64,000 nt of DNA, taken from contig NC_087099.1 of NCBI RefSeq assembly GCF_963855985.1, positions 2,634,001 to 2,698,000 on the forward strand, read 5' to 3'. Of the stretch, positions 12,301 through 21,351 are shown in pieces. A model generated the notes under the pieces. The model worked only from the letters and a program-made list of their open reading frames with translations, did not search any database and was not told the origin of the DNA. The stretch comes from Ostrinia nubilalis (taxonomy: Eukaryota; Arthropoda; Insecta; Lepidoptera; Crambidae). How positions within the stretch are numbered: position 1 is the stretch's first letter; every line of letters begins with the position of its first letter. The translations under genes and the position numbers were made by a program.

Positions 12301-15300
12301 GCTCTGTTACTAACCCGATAACACGCTTGAAGCTTCGCCACCCTTGCACACTTAGATGAGGAATGTTGTCCTATGCCCGGGACGCTCGTGTAACGTTGTT
12401 ATATTTCTCGTTGCCGCAACGAGATAGAGAATATGTTAAGAAGACTTACTGACCCGCTTGGTAAATGCCTCACTCAGGACGATGAGCTCGGCCTCGGGCC
12501 CAACTCGCTTTACTACGATCTAACAGGAGGCATTCAGGTACCCCCACTTCATTCGTTTACAGATACGTAATGATTGATATACATAGTTGTCGATTCGATG
12601 TTTAGATTACTGTTCTTATTATTTAGAAGTACCTAGTTCTCGAATGATAAAGAATGACCGTAATTACTTGTAGTCTCCTCCTAGAATGCGGTAGTCCTTG
12701 AACCGAGTAAAGCTTTAGTAGGTACCTGATTGTTTCAATATACTTTTTAAATAAAACATCTAATTAGCTGTAGTCTGGCGCCTCCTCAGCAAAAGTTGAC
12801 TACTAATATCGAATTTGACTAATGAATTTGTGGCTCGTAGTTCTAGTGTTGTGCAGCTTTTGCTGTGGAATGCACTGGTGACATTTTGGTAACATTACAT
12901 ACTATTACATTAAAGTATTGCGATGCGATCGTTTATCTTGCAGCATGATTAGTCCACTTGGAGGAATGGTTTGAAGCACTTGCAACTGCGCCTACCTTGA
13001 CAACCTGCGCCTACCTTGACAACTTTAAAAGATTTCTCCAAGCTTTATTACACTATTTGAGCAATCTACGATGCTGTTCACATCAGCATCATAGATTGGC
13101 CTATTATTATATTTAGTTATCTATATTACTCTTATTTTAGAAGTCACATATTGTCTTGCAACTCTAAATCGGTGCTCTTTATTTATTTCTTAGATGTCTA
13201 TTCACTGATATTCATATTACATAGGCACCAATTTAGATTTAGTTAAGTTTAATATTGTACCATGCAAATATTATAAACTAGCCTGTTATATATCTATTTA
13301 AAACGTCCATATTCTGCTCTTCGATTTATCTGATTTCAACTGCCTCTATGCAGGTACAAAATAGTAGTAGTTCTTATAAAGTTCTTATTCAAACAAGACG
13401 CGCTATTGGTCAATATAATAGACCAAAATAGTCCCAACGCTAGCGATAGGTGGGCCCTTATCGTGCGTCAACATCGTGAGGGCTTCACGCGTGTTACGCA
13501 ACTGTTAGCTTCGCTTTACATCGGTTGTCTCTCACTGTAGGTCGCACGCGTTGCGATGTCTGGTAGTCGATGTATCACCACTTGATTTGCTATTTGTGGG
13601 CGTGTTGAAGTCAGATAAAGCGAGGAGCAGAGAGCGGTCGGTCGTAGCGCACAAGTCCCGTGCGTCAGTGCCGTGAGGTGGCACCACTGCCACATTGATG
13701 ATTAACCCGGTGAATCAAACGCGATGATCTAATTCCGCTTAATCACGGTCGTTGCATTCGCGATTGTATGAAACATCAGATGTTACTAGAATTCAATATT
13801 GTAGAGGAAATGTCGAGTTCTCATATAAACTCGACAATTTTTATTTTTAATTGGCACTAGCATGGGATATTGCATGAAAATTTAATCTGCACGAAATTAT
13901 TAAACCTAATTATAACTTGTATTTTGAGGTATTTACAATTAAGCTTAATGTAAAGTAAGTGAATGTAAAAATCGCGGATGCATAGTACAACGGCGGGTGT
14001 AATTTTACTTTCTTTTAAATCCGCCTTTGTGCCACCCCGGCACTGGACACTGGCCGAAACGCAGGCGCCTGGTTTATCGCACGAGTCTAGCGAGCTCACA
14101 ATTATTGTCAATTTTTGTTCTGTTGTAAAGTACATCACGACAAGAATTATCATTATGATATCAAATTGTATGAGAAATATTTTCGGACCTCCAATGATAG
14201 GAATTGAAAAGTTATGTAAGAAAATGCGATACCATGTATTCTTTTAGATTGTAGTCAATCGAAAAGAAAAATAAGACAATCTAAAAGTAAAATAGTCAAT
14301 TGACCTGCGTTTTTTCAATTGTTTAAATAGTGTTGATCAATGAGGGTTTTCGCGATTGAAAAATTCGCCAGATGGCAATACGTAGACGCGAGGTCCAAAT
14401 GCTGCATGATTGGTTATTTTTGACATGACATTGACAGATATGTCAAAATCCACCAATCATGCAGCATTTGGACCTTCCGTCTACGTATTGCCATCTGGCG
14501 GATTTTTCAATCACGAAAACCCTCATTGAAAAACGCAGGTCCAGCCAAGGTACGAGAATTTTCTTATCTTGGGGTTTTGTGTCATTTTTGTAACATGCCT
14601 GTGATGTACAGTCACGGAATGAAAAGGTTCGTCAGTTTTCAAATTGATTCCTTCAACGAATCGCGAGCACATATTACCTTTTGAAACTATGTTACAGAAT
14701 AATCTCGAGTTAGAGAAAATAATCTTTAACTGTTCGTCAGTAAAGTTCAAAATTATTCAGATCAAAGTTGTTTGACGATTTAACTTGTCAAGAAGATTAT
14801 TATGATTGATAAACTAAAACCTTCTTGTTGGTTCAACCTGCCATTATCTATTAAATAAAAAAACTACATTTTGTAACATTGCACTGATGGGATAGAAAAA
14901 TAAACAAGCAAAACCTTATTCGTTAGCAAACGTCATATTTTTTTAAATTTTAGCAGGACTGTTTCTTGCACGGTTATGTTGGCAGGTTTGACTCTTACAG
15001 TACCTAGTGCAAGCGAAAACCGACACTAAGGTGACGAACCTTTTCATTCCGCGACTGTACTTGCGATATAACATAAACGTTACATGATCGCGTTAAGTCA
15101 ATTTTATAAAGAACATGAGCTCGCTAGACCCGTCGCTAAGGCGTGCGTTCGCGCACATCGTTCGCGCGTGCTGACGTGTCGTGTGCGCAGGGGGCTGGGT
15201 CATGTGGGACGGGCGCGCGCTGGGCGCGGCGCGCGGCGGGGGCGGCGGCGCCGGGCGCGGCTGGGGCCCGTGGTGGTGCGCGGCGCGCCGCGCGTGGCCG

Positions 15301-17594
15301 CCGCACGCCCAGCGCCATGCGTGGCCACCCACGCGCCAAACCAAGTTTACCAGGTCAGTCAAAATCAAAATCTATATATATAAAAGAAAGTCGTGTTAGT
15401 TACTCCACTTATAACTCAAGAACGGCTGAACCGATTTAGCTGAAAATTGTCAGGGAGGTAGTTTAGAGCCAGGAGAAGGACATAGGATACTTTTTATCCC
15501 GTTCGAAATTAAAAAAAAAGGTCTGCTTATTTATTGCCATTAAGGCGGAACAAAGTTCGCCGGGTCAGCTAGTCAAAAATATTTATTCAGTTTAGACCAC
15601 AAGTGGCACTTATGAACGTCAATAGAAAATAATAAAAGAAGAAAAGGTAGCCCTTATGGGGCACTTTACATGTCTCCTTATCTTTTGGGCCCTACCAGCG
15701 CTACGAGACAAACATATGGCAAGTGCTGAGAAGAAACGCCGGAACAAACCTTGTATTATTAGTGTTTGAACCTTGGGGATATAGTTCCCACATAATTTGA
15801 CTGTGTTCCCTTGTTTAGGTCCAGAAACAATAAAAATGTTGTTACTATGACCATTGTGACGCACTGTATGGTGTGGTGTTTAAAAGGAAACGGACAAGTT
15901 ACTGAATACGTAACGTCGTCGCTTTTGCTGTTCCCATCCGCGAGGATATCCTACCTTAGAATATTTTACCTTAAATTCAATTAATCTTTGCTGAATTCTA
16001 ATTTAAGTTGTATTTTCCAAGGCCGATTTTCCAATTACAGCCGGCAAACTTTTGTTATGAGAATGTCTTGATTTATCTTCAAAATAGCGCTTTCTTCTAT
16101 AGCTTTTTGCAAATCAACAGCGTGACTTAAATGGATGCATACTTACCTATTCATTTTCCTGAAATATTGTCTCAAACGAAACGCATTTTTTTAAAGATTT
16201 ATGAAATAGCGAAGCGCATTTCTGTAAATAAATCCTTTTCACCTTTCATTCTATTAGTTCTCGAAGTTCAAAATGTTGAAGTTCATTCATTATATTTTTT
16301 GTTCCATTAGTAACCTCATTAATATAGAGCCGGGGGCCATCATAAATTAGCTTTTACCATGAGTTACTTTGATTTGTCACCTCATTTTTAGATTACTTAA
16401 ACTATGGTAAAGTATTAATATTCTACTTAATTTTCTGAAATTTTACTGCGTTTATTTTATCATGACATGCCTGTCTAAGAACCTAACTTAATTCCTATCC
16501 ATTGTAAATATGTTCCTACCTGCCGTTGTTAAAATGACTCCAATATGATCTACGGCTTCATTTTAACAAAGGTGTGAATAATTGCTTTTAATACTTACTG
16601 AAAAAAAGCAATTACGTGTCCTATCAACACTCTGTTGGATACTACCTATGCCTATCTACACCATGCATTCATGAAACTGCAGAAGCACTGGCAAAGCCAG
16701 CGTTACCGATCACACCGAAACAAAATTCAAAATTATCTCAATGACATTGGACTCTTTCTCTATCGAACTCGATTTGATCGATATTTGAATTGATTTTATT
16801 TATTTCAGCATGTTTGATGGTTTGCGTGTAATCTGGAGTAATGATTGTATATTGGTAACTACCCTCTCCCTGTCCTATCCTCTCTAGGGCTGCCACAAAC
16901 TTTGCCTCGGTGTAGAGCTCGACTGAGCAGAGTCCACTGTTGTTGCCCCAGTGTGGTGAAGTTTGTGGAAGACCTTCTCTGATTTTTAATTTTAGTTGGT
17001 AATTCAGCACTTTCTGCAACTTAGACAATCTGCGAATTAAATGCTGGATTACAGACTGAAATTACAAATCGGAAATTAGTAGGTAGATTTGTATGTACTA
17101 ATTTTTTATCCTGGGATTAATAAAAGTGGAATGTAGCTAACTCATAGTAGTAAACCAGGTGAACTTAGAAGTACCTAGATAGTTGCATAATCTCAAGACA
17201 TGCAATTTATCTGAATTTGTAGCATGATTTCGTCTGTGAATCCTCTTAACACTAGACTTAAGACTTAGTTAGAATGTAAGACCTAAATCATCTTTGATAT
17301 TATGCATTTGATTACTCAGTATTTCGTGCCTATGCGATAACATGTTTTTGTTTGTCAGATGTTCTTATTTGTTGTTATTATTTGTATATTGCCATCTGAA
17401 AACATGTCATCGGCAATGGACTTTTGTCTTTCTAGTAGCACATTTATAATGTTTGACTCGGTGGCGTTCCAGGTAAACGTAAATACGACGGGGGTCACCA
17501 GAACCAAGGGGGCGAGACGAAGCGCCGCCTGGGCGCGGCGGCGGCGGCGGCGTGCGGCTGGGGCAGCCCGGCGCCGCCGCCGGCCGCGAGCTAG
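140..17594 (+). CDS. Syp: Syncrip / hnRNP Q (hnRNP R family) RNA-binding protein, 5'-partial, multi-exon gene
   Basis: Joined exons encode 569 visible residues; the initiator exon lies upstream of the window. Residues 1-85 form the acidic N-terminal NURR domain ([26 protein letters not shown]). RRM1 spans about 129-205 (RNP2 VFCGKI, RNP1 RGYAFVTF), RRM2 about 210-290 ([15 protein letters not shown]) and RRM3 about 305-375 ([14 protein letters not shown]). A Tyr/Gly-rich segment ([16 protein letters not shown]) and an Arg/Gly/Ala-rich tail follow, with the conserved [12 protein letters not shown] and KRR near the C-terminus. The family binds mRNA in nucleus and cytoplasm and acts in splicing, transport and translation, notably at neuromuscular synapses in flies. 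All introns are GT-AG and every exon phase agrees. Position four has two alternative exons. Coding exons 3, 9, 11 and 12 are strongly GC-rich against AT-rich introns. Identification is firm; the exact tail in exons 9 and 11 is less certain. Confidence 0.96.
334..1900. other. Syp intron 1, no further feature recognised
   Basis: AT-rich intron. An 85-codon minus-strand ORF at 371-628 matches nothing I recognise. I see no element boundaries or conserved exon. Confidence 0.7.
1901..2028 (+). CDS. Syp: Syp exon 2 (end of NURR, linker to RRM1)
   Basis: Acceptor tgtgttccag and donor gtcagt bound 128 nt. The first base completes the Arg codon of exon 1. It encodes [20 protein letters not shown] and VTTG, which is nearly invariant in hnRNP Q/R. 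The Ala/Gly-rich stretch before it (about residues 69-82) is lineage-specific. Confidence 0.95.
3419..3542. mobile_element. MITE, GCACCACCTAACTTTGAC family (copy 1)
   Basis: About 124 bp with terminal inverted repeats running roughly 28 bp (ttaggctgggttgcaccat...). A second copy of the same family in the opposite orientation is at 21975-22098. No coding capacity. Confidence 0.8.
3632..3829. mobile_element. GC-rich MITE next to the Syp exon 3 acceptor
   Basis: Ends aggcgattatcacactgcgc and its complement enclose about 198 bp. The inverted repeat continues through gccgcgctccgccgcgg. The right end is 41 nt from the splice acceptor of exon 3. Confidence 0.85.
3871..4112 (+). CDS. Syp: Syp exon 3 (RRM1)
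   Basis: Acceptor cgggttccag, donor gttagt, 242 nt, ends on a full codon. It carries [12 protein letters not shown]2 VFCGKI and RNP1 RGYAFVTF. The donor gttagt is non-optimal. The acceptor lies 41 nt downstream of a GC-rich inverted-repeat MITE (3632-3829), so branch point and pyrimidine tract sit at the element border. Confidence 0.95.
4113..6243. other. Syp intron 3
   Basis: AT-rich intron of 2.1 kb. A short direct repeat containing cttaaatctaaatctct occurs at about 4523 and 4570, each followed by a gccgcag. A small CpG-rich patch lies at 6095-6190, just upstream of exon 4a. I see no other gene or element. Confidence 0.6.
6244..6379 (+). CDS. Syp: Syp alternative exon 4a (RRM1 end / RRM2 start)
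   Basis: Acceptor ttcccacag, donor gtaaag, 136 nt, enters in phase 0 and leaves after one base. It encodes [18 protein letters not shown] and [20 protein letters not shown], which includes the last strand of RRM1 and RNP2 of RRM2. It resembles the vertebrate hnRNP Q sequence more than exon 4b does (shared NHEI, IPKSK, ILEEF). Length and phase are identical to 4b, so only one can be used without duplicating RNP2. Confidence 0.93.
6380..6608 (+). other. 229-nt intron between mutually exclusive exons, CCCGT-rich
   Basis: The middle (about 6471-6580) is an imperfect run of TCCCG/GTCCC pentamers followed by a GC-rich block. Such a C-rich tract could hinder the second exon's branch point or pair with G-rich sequence downstream. 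That role is inference; only the composition is seen. Confidence 0.5.
6609..6744 (+). CDS. Syp: Syp alternative exon 4b (RRM1 end / RRM2 start)
   Basis: Acceptor gttcttgcag, donor gtaagt, also 136 nt and the same phase as 4a. It encodes [38 protein letters not shown] and FTRHA. It is homologous to 4a along its whole length but differs in the loop after RNP2 (basic/acidic NRDRDD instead of SKGKEE). Only 229 nt separate it from 4a. It is probably a mutually exclusive partner; including both would shift the frame. Confidence 0.92.
6792..6839 (+). other. GC-rich perfect hairpin in the intron after Syp exon 4b
   Basis: Positions 6792-6807 are perfectly complementary to 6824-6839, giving a 16-bp all-GC stem with a 16-nt loop, 47 nt downstream of the exon 4b donor. 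Further GC-rich sequence continues to about 6905. It could influence the choice between exons 4a and 4b, or be a chance product of CpG-rich sequence. Confidence 0.6.
7132..7265 (+). CDS. Syp: Syp exon 5 (RRM2 core)
   Basis: Acceptor tatacttgcag, donor gtacgc, 134 nt. The first two bases complete an Ala codon after exon 4a or a Pro codon after 4b. It encodes [20 protein letters not shown] and the rest of RNP1 (CFLEY), then [11 protein letters not shown]. Confidence 0.96.
7345..7416 (+). CDS. Syp: Syp exon 6 (RRM2 end)
   Basis: Acceptor gatgtgcag, donor gtaagt, 72 nt, phase 0 at both ends. It encodes [20 protein letters not shown] and TMSK; VWG and VDWADP are hallmark residues of the RRM2-RRM3 linker in hnRNP Q/R. 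Confidence 0.95.
7664..7813 (+). CDS. Syp: Syp exon 7 (RRM3)
   Basis: Acceptor tctgatag, donor gtattt (weak), 150 nt, phase 0. It encodes [20 protein letters not shown], then [20 protein letters not shown] and DDRDCAVK, giving RNP2 LYVRNL and RNP1 KDYAFVHF of RRM3. Confidence 0.96.
7883..8030. mobile_element. Inverted-repeat MITE in Syp intron 7
   Basis: Ends ttaggcccggtttccacca and tggtgtaaagtgggcctaa; internal arms aaccaatcagattt/aaatctgattggtt. It is related in its arms to the element at 2920-3067. Confidence 0.82.
8131..8317. mobile_element. Inverted-repeat MITE in Syp intron 7, second
   Basis: About 187 bp. The outer arms gtgagcacgtagaattttgt and gtccaatgacccct pair with the far end. 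An inner palindrome, gcacccgcagtgag/ctcactgcgggtgc, lies at 8180-8222. It ends 59 nt before the exon 8 acceptor. Confidence 0.85.
8377..8522 (+). CDS. Syp: Syp exon 8 (RRM3 end, basic linker)
   Basis: Acceptor tcttttggcag, donor gtaagc, 146 nt, ends two bases into a Gly codon. It encodes [20 protein letters not shown], then [19 protein letters not shown] and [10 protein letters not shown]. The [15 protein letters not shown] stretch matches the vertebrate VFAKPPDQKRK linker in position and charge. Confidence 0.95.
8523..10147. other. Syp intron 8 with a dispersed repeat and a MITE
   Basis: 8822-8940 shares about 100 bp (acttgaccttcattggttgg...) with 38345-38435 downstream of a LEV-10-like exon, so it is a dispersed repeat. 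9758-9958 is a MITE with ends ggcccagaacagacggtgaa and its complement. The rest is AT-rich with no recognisable gene. Confidence 0.7.
9758..9958. mobile_element. MITE with GGCCCAGAACAGACGGTGAA ends
   Basis: 201 bp with terminal inverted repeats of about 35 bp that include aacgcaactgcaac/gttgctgttgcgtt. No coding capacity. Confidence 0.88.
10148..10227 (+). CDS. Syp: Syp exon 9 (Arg/Pro-rich linker)
   Basis: Acceptor ttggtgcag, donor gtcagt, 80 nt. Phase requires two bases from exon 8 and gives [20 protein letters not shown] then PAARGDY. It is poorly conserved, but it bridges exons 8 and 10 in frame and its GC content resembles other coding exons of the gene. It could be a cassette exon only if spliced with another change, because 80 nt is not a multiple of three. 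Confidence 0.8.
10228..11619. other. Syp intron 9, nothing recognised
   Basis: 1.4 kb of unique-looking AT-rich sequence. ORFs on both strands are under 100 codons and unlike known families. Confidence 0.6.
11620..11762 (+). CDS. Syp: Syp exon 10 (Tyr/Gly-rich segment)
   Basis: Acceptor gtgtttatag, donor gtgggt, 143 nt, ends on a full codon. It encodes [20 protein letters not shown], then [20 protein letters not shown]. It corresponds to the low-complexity DYYGYDYHNYRGGY region of hnRNP Q, which mediates protein-protein association in the family. Confidence 0.94.
11763..15190. other. Syp intron 10
   Basis: 3.4-kb intron. 11930-12570 differs from its surroundings in GC content and carries unexplained ORFs (minus 11904-12341, 145 codons; plus 12433-12567, 44 codons). 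12983-13022 has a short direct repeat (ctgcgcctaccttgacaac twice). 14302-14542 is a MITE. The rest is AT-rich. Confidence 0.6.
14302..14542. mobile_element. Near-palindromic MITE in Syp intron 10
   Basis: Ends ggacctgcgtttttcaat-like on both sides, with nearly perfect inner arms (atgagggttttcgcgattga, cgccagatggcaatacgtag, atgctgcatgattggt) around a centre of about 35 nt. Confidence 0.88.
15191..15353 (+). CDS. Syp: Syp exon 11 (Arg/Gly/Ala-rich tail)
   Basis: Acceptor tcgtgtgcgcag, donor gtcagt, 163 nt, entered in phase 0 from exon 10. Frame 0 gives an Arg/Ala/Gly-rich stretch ending in [13 protein letters not shown], which runs directly into GKRKYDGG of exon 12, so the frame at its 3' end is certain. 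The first half has open Gly-rich alternatives in the next frame. Of these, phase supports frame 0. A Helitron-like element starts 17 nt after the donor. Confidence 0.87.
15371..15572 (+). mobile_element. Short non-autonomous Helitron
   Basis: Bounded as A|TC...CTAG|T, the Helitron insertion signature. The inside contains the insect Helitron-like phrases actcaagaacggctgaaccg, aggacataggatac and ttcgccgggtcagctag. 202 bp, no ORF. It sits 17 nt after the donor of Syp exon 11. Confidence 0.8.
15590..15870. repeat. Dispersed retroposon-like repeat (copy 1)
   Basis: The phrase ggcaagtgctgagaagaaac and flanking ccctaccagcgct(a/t)cgagac also occur at 26088-26140, in the same order and orientation. 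This looks like the tail of a non-LTR element; the family is not identified. Confidence 0.6.
15871..17472. other. Syp intron 11, remainder
   Basis: AT-rich. A minus-strand ORF of 96 codons (16738-17028) matches nothing I know. No element boundaries recognised. Confidence 0.55.
17473..17594 (+). CDS. Syp: Syp terminal coding exon 12 and stop
   Basis: Acceptor gtggcgttccag; the first two bases complete Gly. It encodes [19 protein letters not shown], then [20 protein letters not shown] and S before TAG at 17592-17594. KRK.DGG..Q and KRR are the conserved C-terminal landmarks of Syncrip, and GWGSPAP aligns with vertebrate NWGSQPI. The protein therefore ends earlier than vertebrate hnRNP Q. Confidence 0.93.
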
Positions 17595-17605
17595 GCGCGC
17601 CGACG

Positions 17606-17720
17606 CCGCCGCCGGCCCGCCCGCCGCCGCCGGCCCGCCCGCCGCCGCCGGCCCGCCCGCCGCCGCCGGCCCGACCGCCGCCGCCGCCGGCCCGACCGCC
17701 GCCGCCGCCGGCCCGCCCCC
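17606..17720 (+). repeat. GC-rich 15-18 bp minisatellite just 3' of the Syp stop codon
   Basis: About six tandem copies of a unit like cccgccgccgccggc, lengthening from 15 to 18 bp by extra GCC triplets. It begins 12 nt after the TAG. In the two other frames it reads as open Pro/Ala/Arg repeats, but these are not continuous with the conserved Syncrip frame. Confidence 0.85.
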
Positions 17721-18021
17721 GCGACGCCCCCAGGCCCCGCGCGCCGCCGCCCCTGCTCCGGAGACACTACAAGCTGCGCAGGGGCGCCCGAGCGGCGCGA
17801 CGAGCGGCTCACGGTTACGTTTACACGATCCCCGCTCTGTAACGAGGGGATCACACTTTTTTCTATATATGTGTTTTTTTATTTGATTTTCAAGTTTTCG
17901 ATTTTGTATCGCATTGATTCCGTAAAAATCTTAAAGTAGGAAGTTATGAAATGTTTCGAATGTAAGTTTCCCGTTATGCTTATGTTTTTCACTGTCGTAT
18001 TAGCCGTATATATTATTTAAT

Positions 18022-19883
18022 ATACAGGGTGTCCCGTAATGTAACGTCAAGCCGGAACTGGGTGTTGAGGCAAGTTATGCTGGTTATCAGAAAAATATAA
18101 AAAAAAATCTATGTGGCATTTTGTCAAAATAATAAACATTAAAAAAAAAAAACAAAAAATCTACTCCCGGTGACGGTCTTTTTACTCGTGTTGCCACAAA
18201 TCTTCACTTTTTCCAAATTTTTTTTTGTTATGTAACCCTGAATAATGCTTCTTTAAATTGTTATCAAAATTACAAAACCAGCTGCTCCAGCTTGGATGAA
18301 AAAAATACATTATTCCCAAAAAATTTTTCAAAATAAAAATTTTGCCTCGTTTAAACTGACTGTACTGAAAAAAAATTGTACTACGCGATTGTGGCAAGTG
18401 ACGTCATAATTTGGCGCATTTAGTAAGGATTCCAAAATGGTATAACACTTGGTAAATTCTTGCTGTGATTGTCGACAATTTTTGTTTTTTTGGAAATAAT
18501 CCCGTTTTTAACATTATCTACCTTGGTTAAAAATTATTGTTCTAATGTGCCCAAAATTAAAGTTTCTGTGACTGACTACCGTACAGTCAGTCACAGAAAC
18601 TTTTGTCATCATGACAGTAATTAGTAGTTGACATACTGTGACAAAAGTCACCCGTGCGCGCGCGCCTTTACTACCTGCTCTGCCTGCACTTGTACTTGGT
18701 AACAGGGATAATAAGGATATGAAGTTTCGGTTATGAATACGGTTACGGATATTAGAATAATATTATACCAGTTTCGGTTACGGTCACGGATATGAAATCA
18801 TTTCAGATTATCCGAAAGTTTCGGATAATTTCGGTTACAGAATTATTAGAATTTCAAAAATGTAGGTATTATTCAAATAGCAAGATGCTGCGTGACCCAC
18901 ATAGCTACTTTATGTACCAACTAAGACGACACCTATGTATGATAAAGGTAAAACAGGCTGGCATATTAGATGGTGCCAGGGAATGCCAGACAAGTTGGTA
19001 ACAAATATTAAGATTTAAGGTACAATTCCAAGACGTGCCGCAACCGCAAACTGCAAAACTCTATGAAATCGGCAGCGCGGCATTGCAGCTGTGGCGTGTA
19101 TACTGCAGATTTCATAGAGTTTTGCAGTTTGGAATTGTACCCTTGAGACTCCGCCTTTATCCGAAACTATCCGTAACTTTTGAATCAGTTTCGGTTACGG
19201 TAATGGATATTTTTTTATTTCGGATATCCGATAGTTTCGGTTACGGTTACGGATATCCATAACATCCCTGCTTGGTAAAATGGCCCTCTCCGTCCCGCTC
19301 ATACCTTTTAAAATGGCTTCTTCACCTCACTTAAGCCAGAAACTTGAATTTTGGGCACATTAGAATAATATTTTTTAACCAAGGTACATAAAGTTAAAAA
19401 CGGGATTATTTCCAAAAAACCAAAAATTGACGAGAATTACAGCAAGAATTTAAAAGTGTTATACCATTTTGGAATCCTTACTAAATGCGCCAAATTATGA
19501 CGTCACTTGCCACACTCGCGTAGTACAAATTTTTTTCAGTACAGTCAGTTTAAACTAGGCAAAAATTTTATTTTGAAAAATTTTTTGGGAATAATGTATT
19601 TTTTTCATCCAAGCTGGAGCAGCTGGATTTGTAATTTTGATAACAATTTAGAGAAGCATTATTCAGGGTTACATAACAAAAAAAAAATTTGGAAAAAGTG
19701 AAGATTTGTGGCAACACGAGTAAAAAGACCGTCACCGGGAGTAGATTTTTTTGTTTTTTTTTAAATGCCTAATATTTTGACAAAATGCCACATAGATTTT
19801 TTTTTATATTTTTCTGATAACCAGCATAACTTGCCTCAACACCCAGTTCCGGCTTGACGTTACATTACGGGACACCCTGTATA
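18022..19883. mobile_element. Large foldback transposon with roughly 550-bp arms, TA-flanked
   Basis: Ends tatacagggtgtcccgtaat and its complement. The arms (about 18022-18573 and 19335-19883) are long, near-identical inverted repeats, so the same short peptide frame (LKNFLGIMYFFHPSWSSW) appears on the minus strand at 18182-18397 and the plus strand at 19507-19701. No transposase is seen. The centre is interrupted by a hAT-type insertion with an 8-bp duplication. It lies about 430 nt after the Syp stop. Confidence 0.9.
18703..19270. mobile_element. Non-autonomous hAT-type element nested in the foldback transposon
   Basis: Ends cagggat... and ...atccctg are flanked by a perfect 8-bp duplication, cttggtaa (18695-18702 and 19271-19278), as expected for hAT. 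The inside is rich in degenerate ttcggttacggatat motifs. It holds a third-level palindrome at about 19020-19143 (ctgcaaaactctatgaaatc and its complement). Confidence 0.88.
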
Positions 19884-21351
19884 CTTTATATTTGTGAAGG
19901 CGCGCGGCCGCGGTTGCCTGTTTGCGGCCGCGCGTTCGGGTCGTATGACCCGTCGACTGTTTTTTTAATACATGTTATTCAATATATTTTATTCCTGCGA
20001 ACGCATTTTGCGATGTGATGTGTATTTTAGCAGTAATTATTATATTATAAGGAGTTTGACTGTTGTTTTTTGACATACTTACAACTTAGGTTACACGATG
20101 ACGATGAAATAATAGAATGAATTTGAAACTAGATAACTCAATTACGGCTAAAATAGAACCACCCATGTCTTTATTGTAATCGATAACATTTCCCGACTGT
20201 GTTCCTGCTTTAGTTTTTTGCTTTATTTTTATTACATATTACATATTTCCCTTTAAAATACATTAGTGTGAGGAAGTAGTATTGTAAAGTTCAGGATTTC
20301 TGTAATGTTTATTATTGCTGTACTAAACTTTTTTGTATTTCAACCACATAGCATGTCCATACTGTTAGAACTCTGTATCAATCTTGTATCAGTTTAATAT
20401 GTGGATTAAATTTGCAAAACTGTGTTTGCCTTATTATAAAAATTTGTTTTCTTTAATTACCTCCGGCCTCCTCAATTCAACTGTTTGTAGAGAATAGGTC
20501 TCACACACACACACACACCCCAAAACAAGTACTTAGGAAGGTATGGCAATTGGAGTAGGACTACTTGTTTTCCCTTCTGACACTTATTTTCACGTCTACC
20601 AATTGTTTTCACTTTTACCCCTTGTTTTCCCGGCTGCCACTTGTTTTCCCGTTTACCCCTTGTTTTCCCGTCTACCACTTGTTTCCATTTGTTTCATAGA
20701 TTTCCACTTGTTTTCCTGTTTACCACTTTTTCTTTCCCGTTTAGTTATTTTTCTGTTTGTTATACTCTCCAATATTTTCCAGTCTATCACTTATTTTATC
20801 GTTTGCCACTTGTTTTCCCGACTGCCTCTTATTTTGTCGTCTACCTCTTGTATTCCCGTCTACCACTTTTTTTCCATCTACCACTTGTTTTCCCGTCTGC
20901 CCCTTGTTTTCCCGTCCTCCACTTGTTTTCCCCTCTACCACTTGTTTTCCCGTCCACCACTTGTTTTCCCGTCCACCACTTGTTTTCCCGTCCTCCAATT
21001 GTTTTACCGTCCTCCAATTGTTTTCCCCTCTACCACTTGTTTTCCCGTCTGCCCCTTGTTTTCCCGTCCACCACTTGTTTTCCCGTCCTCCACTTGTTTT
21101 CCCCTCTACCACTTGTTTTCCCCCCTTTTGTACCCTTTGCACCACCGGCCTGCACCACTGGTGGTGCAAAGGGTATTTTTTAATCCCTTTTACACCACCA
21201 ATAGTGCCGCCCTACCATTAACTGTAAAACGATTATCTATAATCATATAATATTAATATGTAAAGATTTGATTGTTTGTTTGTACTGAATAGGCTCCGAA
21301 ACTACTGGACAGATTTGACAACATAACATAAAAATTAATAACAACCATTCA

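Larger units (their letters stand above)
17595..20425 (+). other. Syp: Probable Syp 3' UTR with ATTAAA signal
   Basis: No further exon of the family follows the stop. AT-rich, ORF-poor sequence runs to an ATTAAA at 20405-20410, followed by a GT-rich tgtgtttg at 20421. An earlier AATAAA (18131) lies inside the inserted foldback element. The UTR contains a GC-rich minisatellite just after the stop and the nested transposon at 18022-19883. The end point is inference from the signal only. Confidence 0.5.

Noticed and set aside
15084..15439. Several overlapping GC-rich ORFs near 15.1-15.4 kb on both strands
   Set aside because: Only the frame entered from exon 10 and leaving into GKRKYDGG is consistent with splicing; the others are shadows.
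17359..17886. 175-codon plus-strand ORF over Syp exon 12
   Set aside because: Different frame from the conserved [12 protein letters not shown]; it is open because of the GCC minisatellite.
20543..21250. Long open frames (up to 235 codons) rich in FSRLPLVFPSTTCF
   Set aside because: They are translations of an 18-bp minisatellite; since 18 is a multiple of three, all frames stay open. No codon bias or domain.
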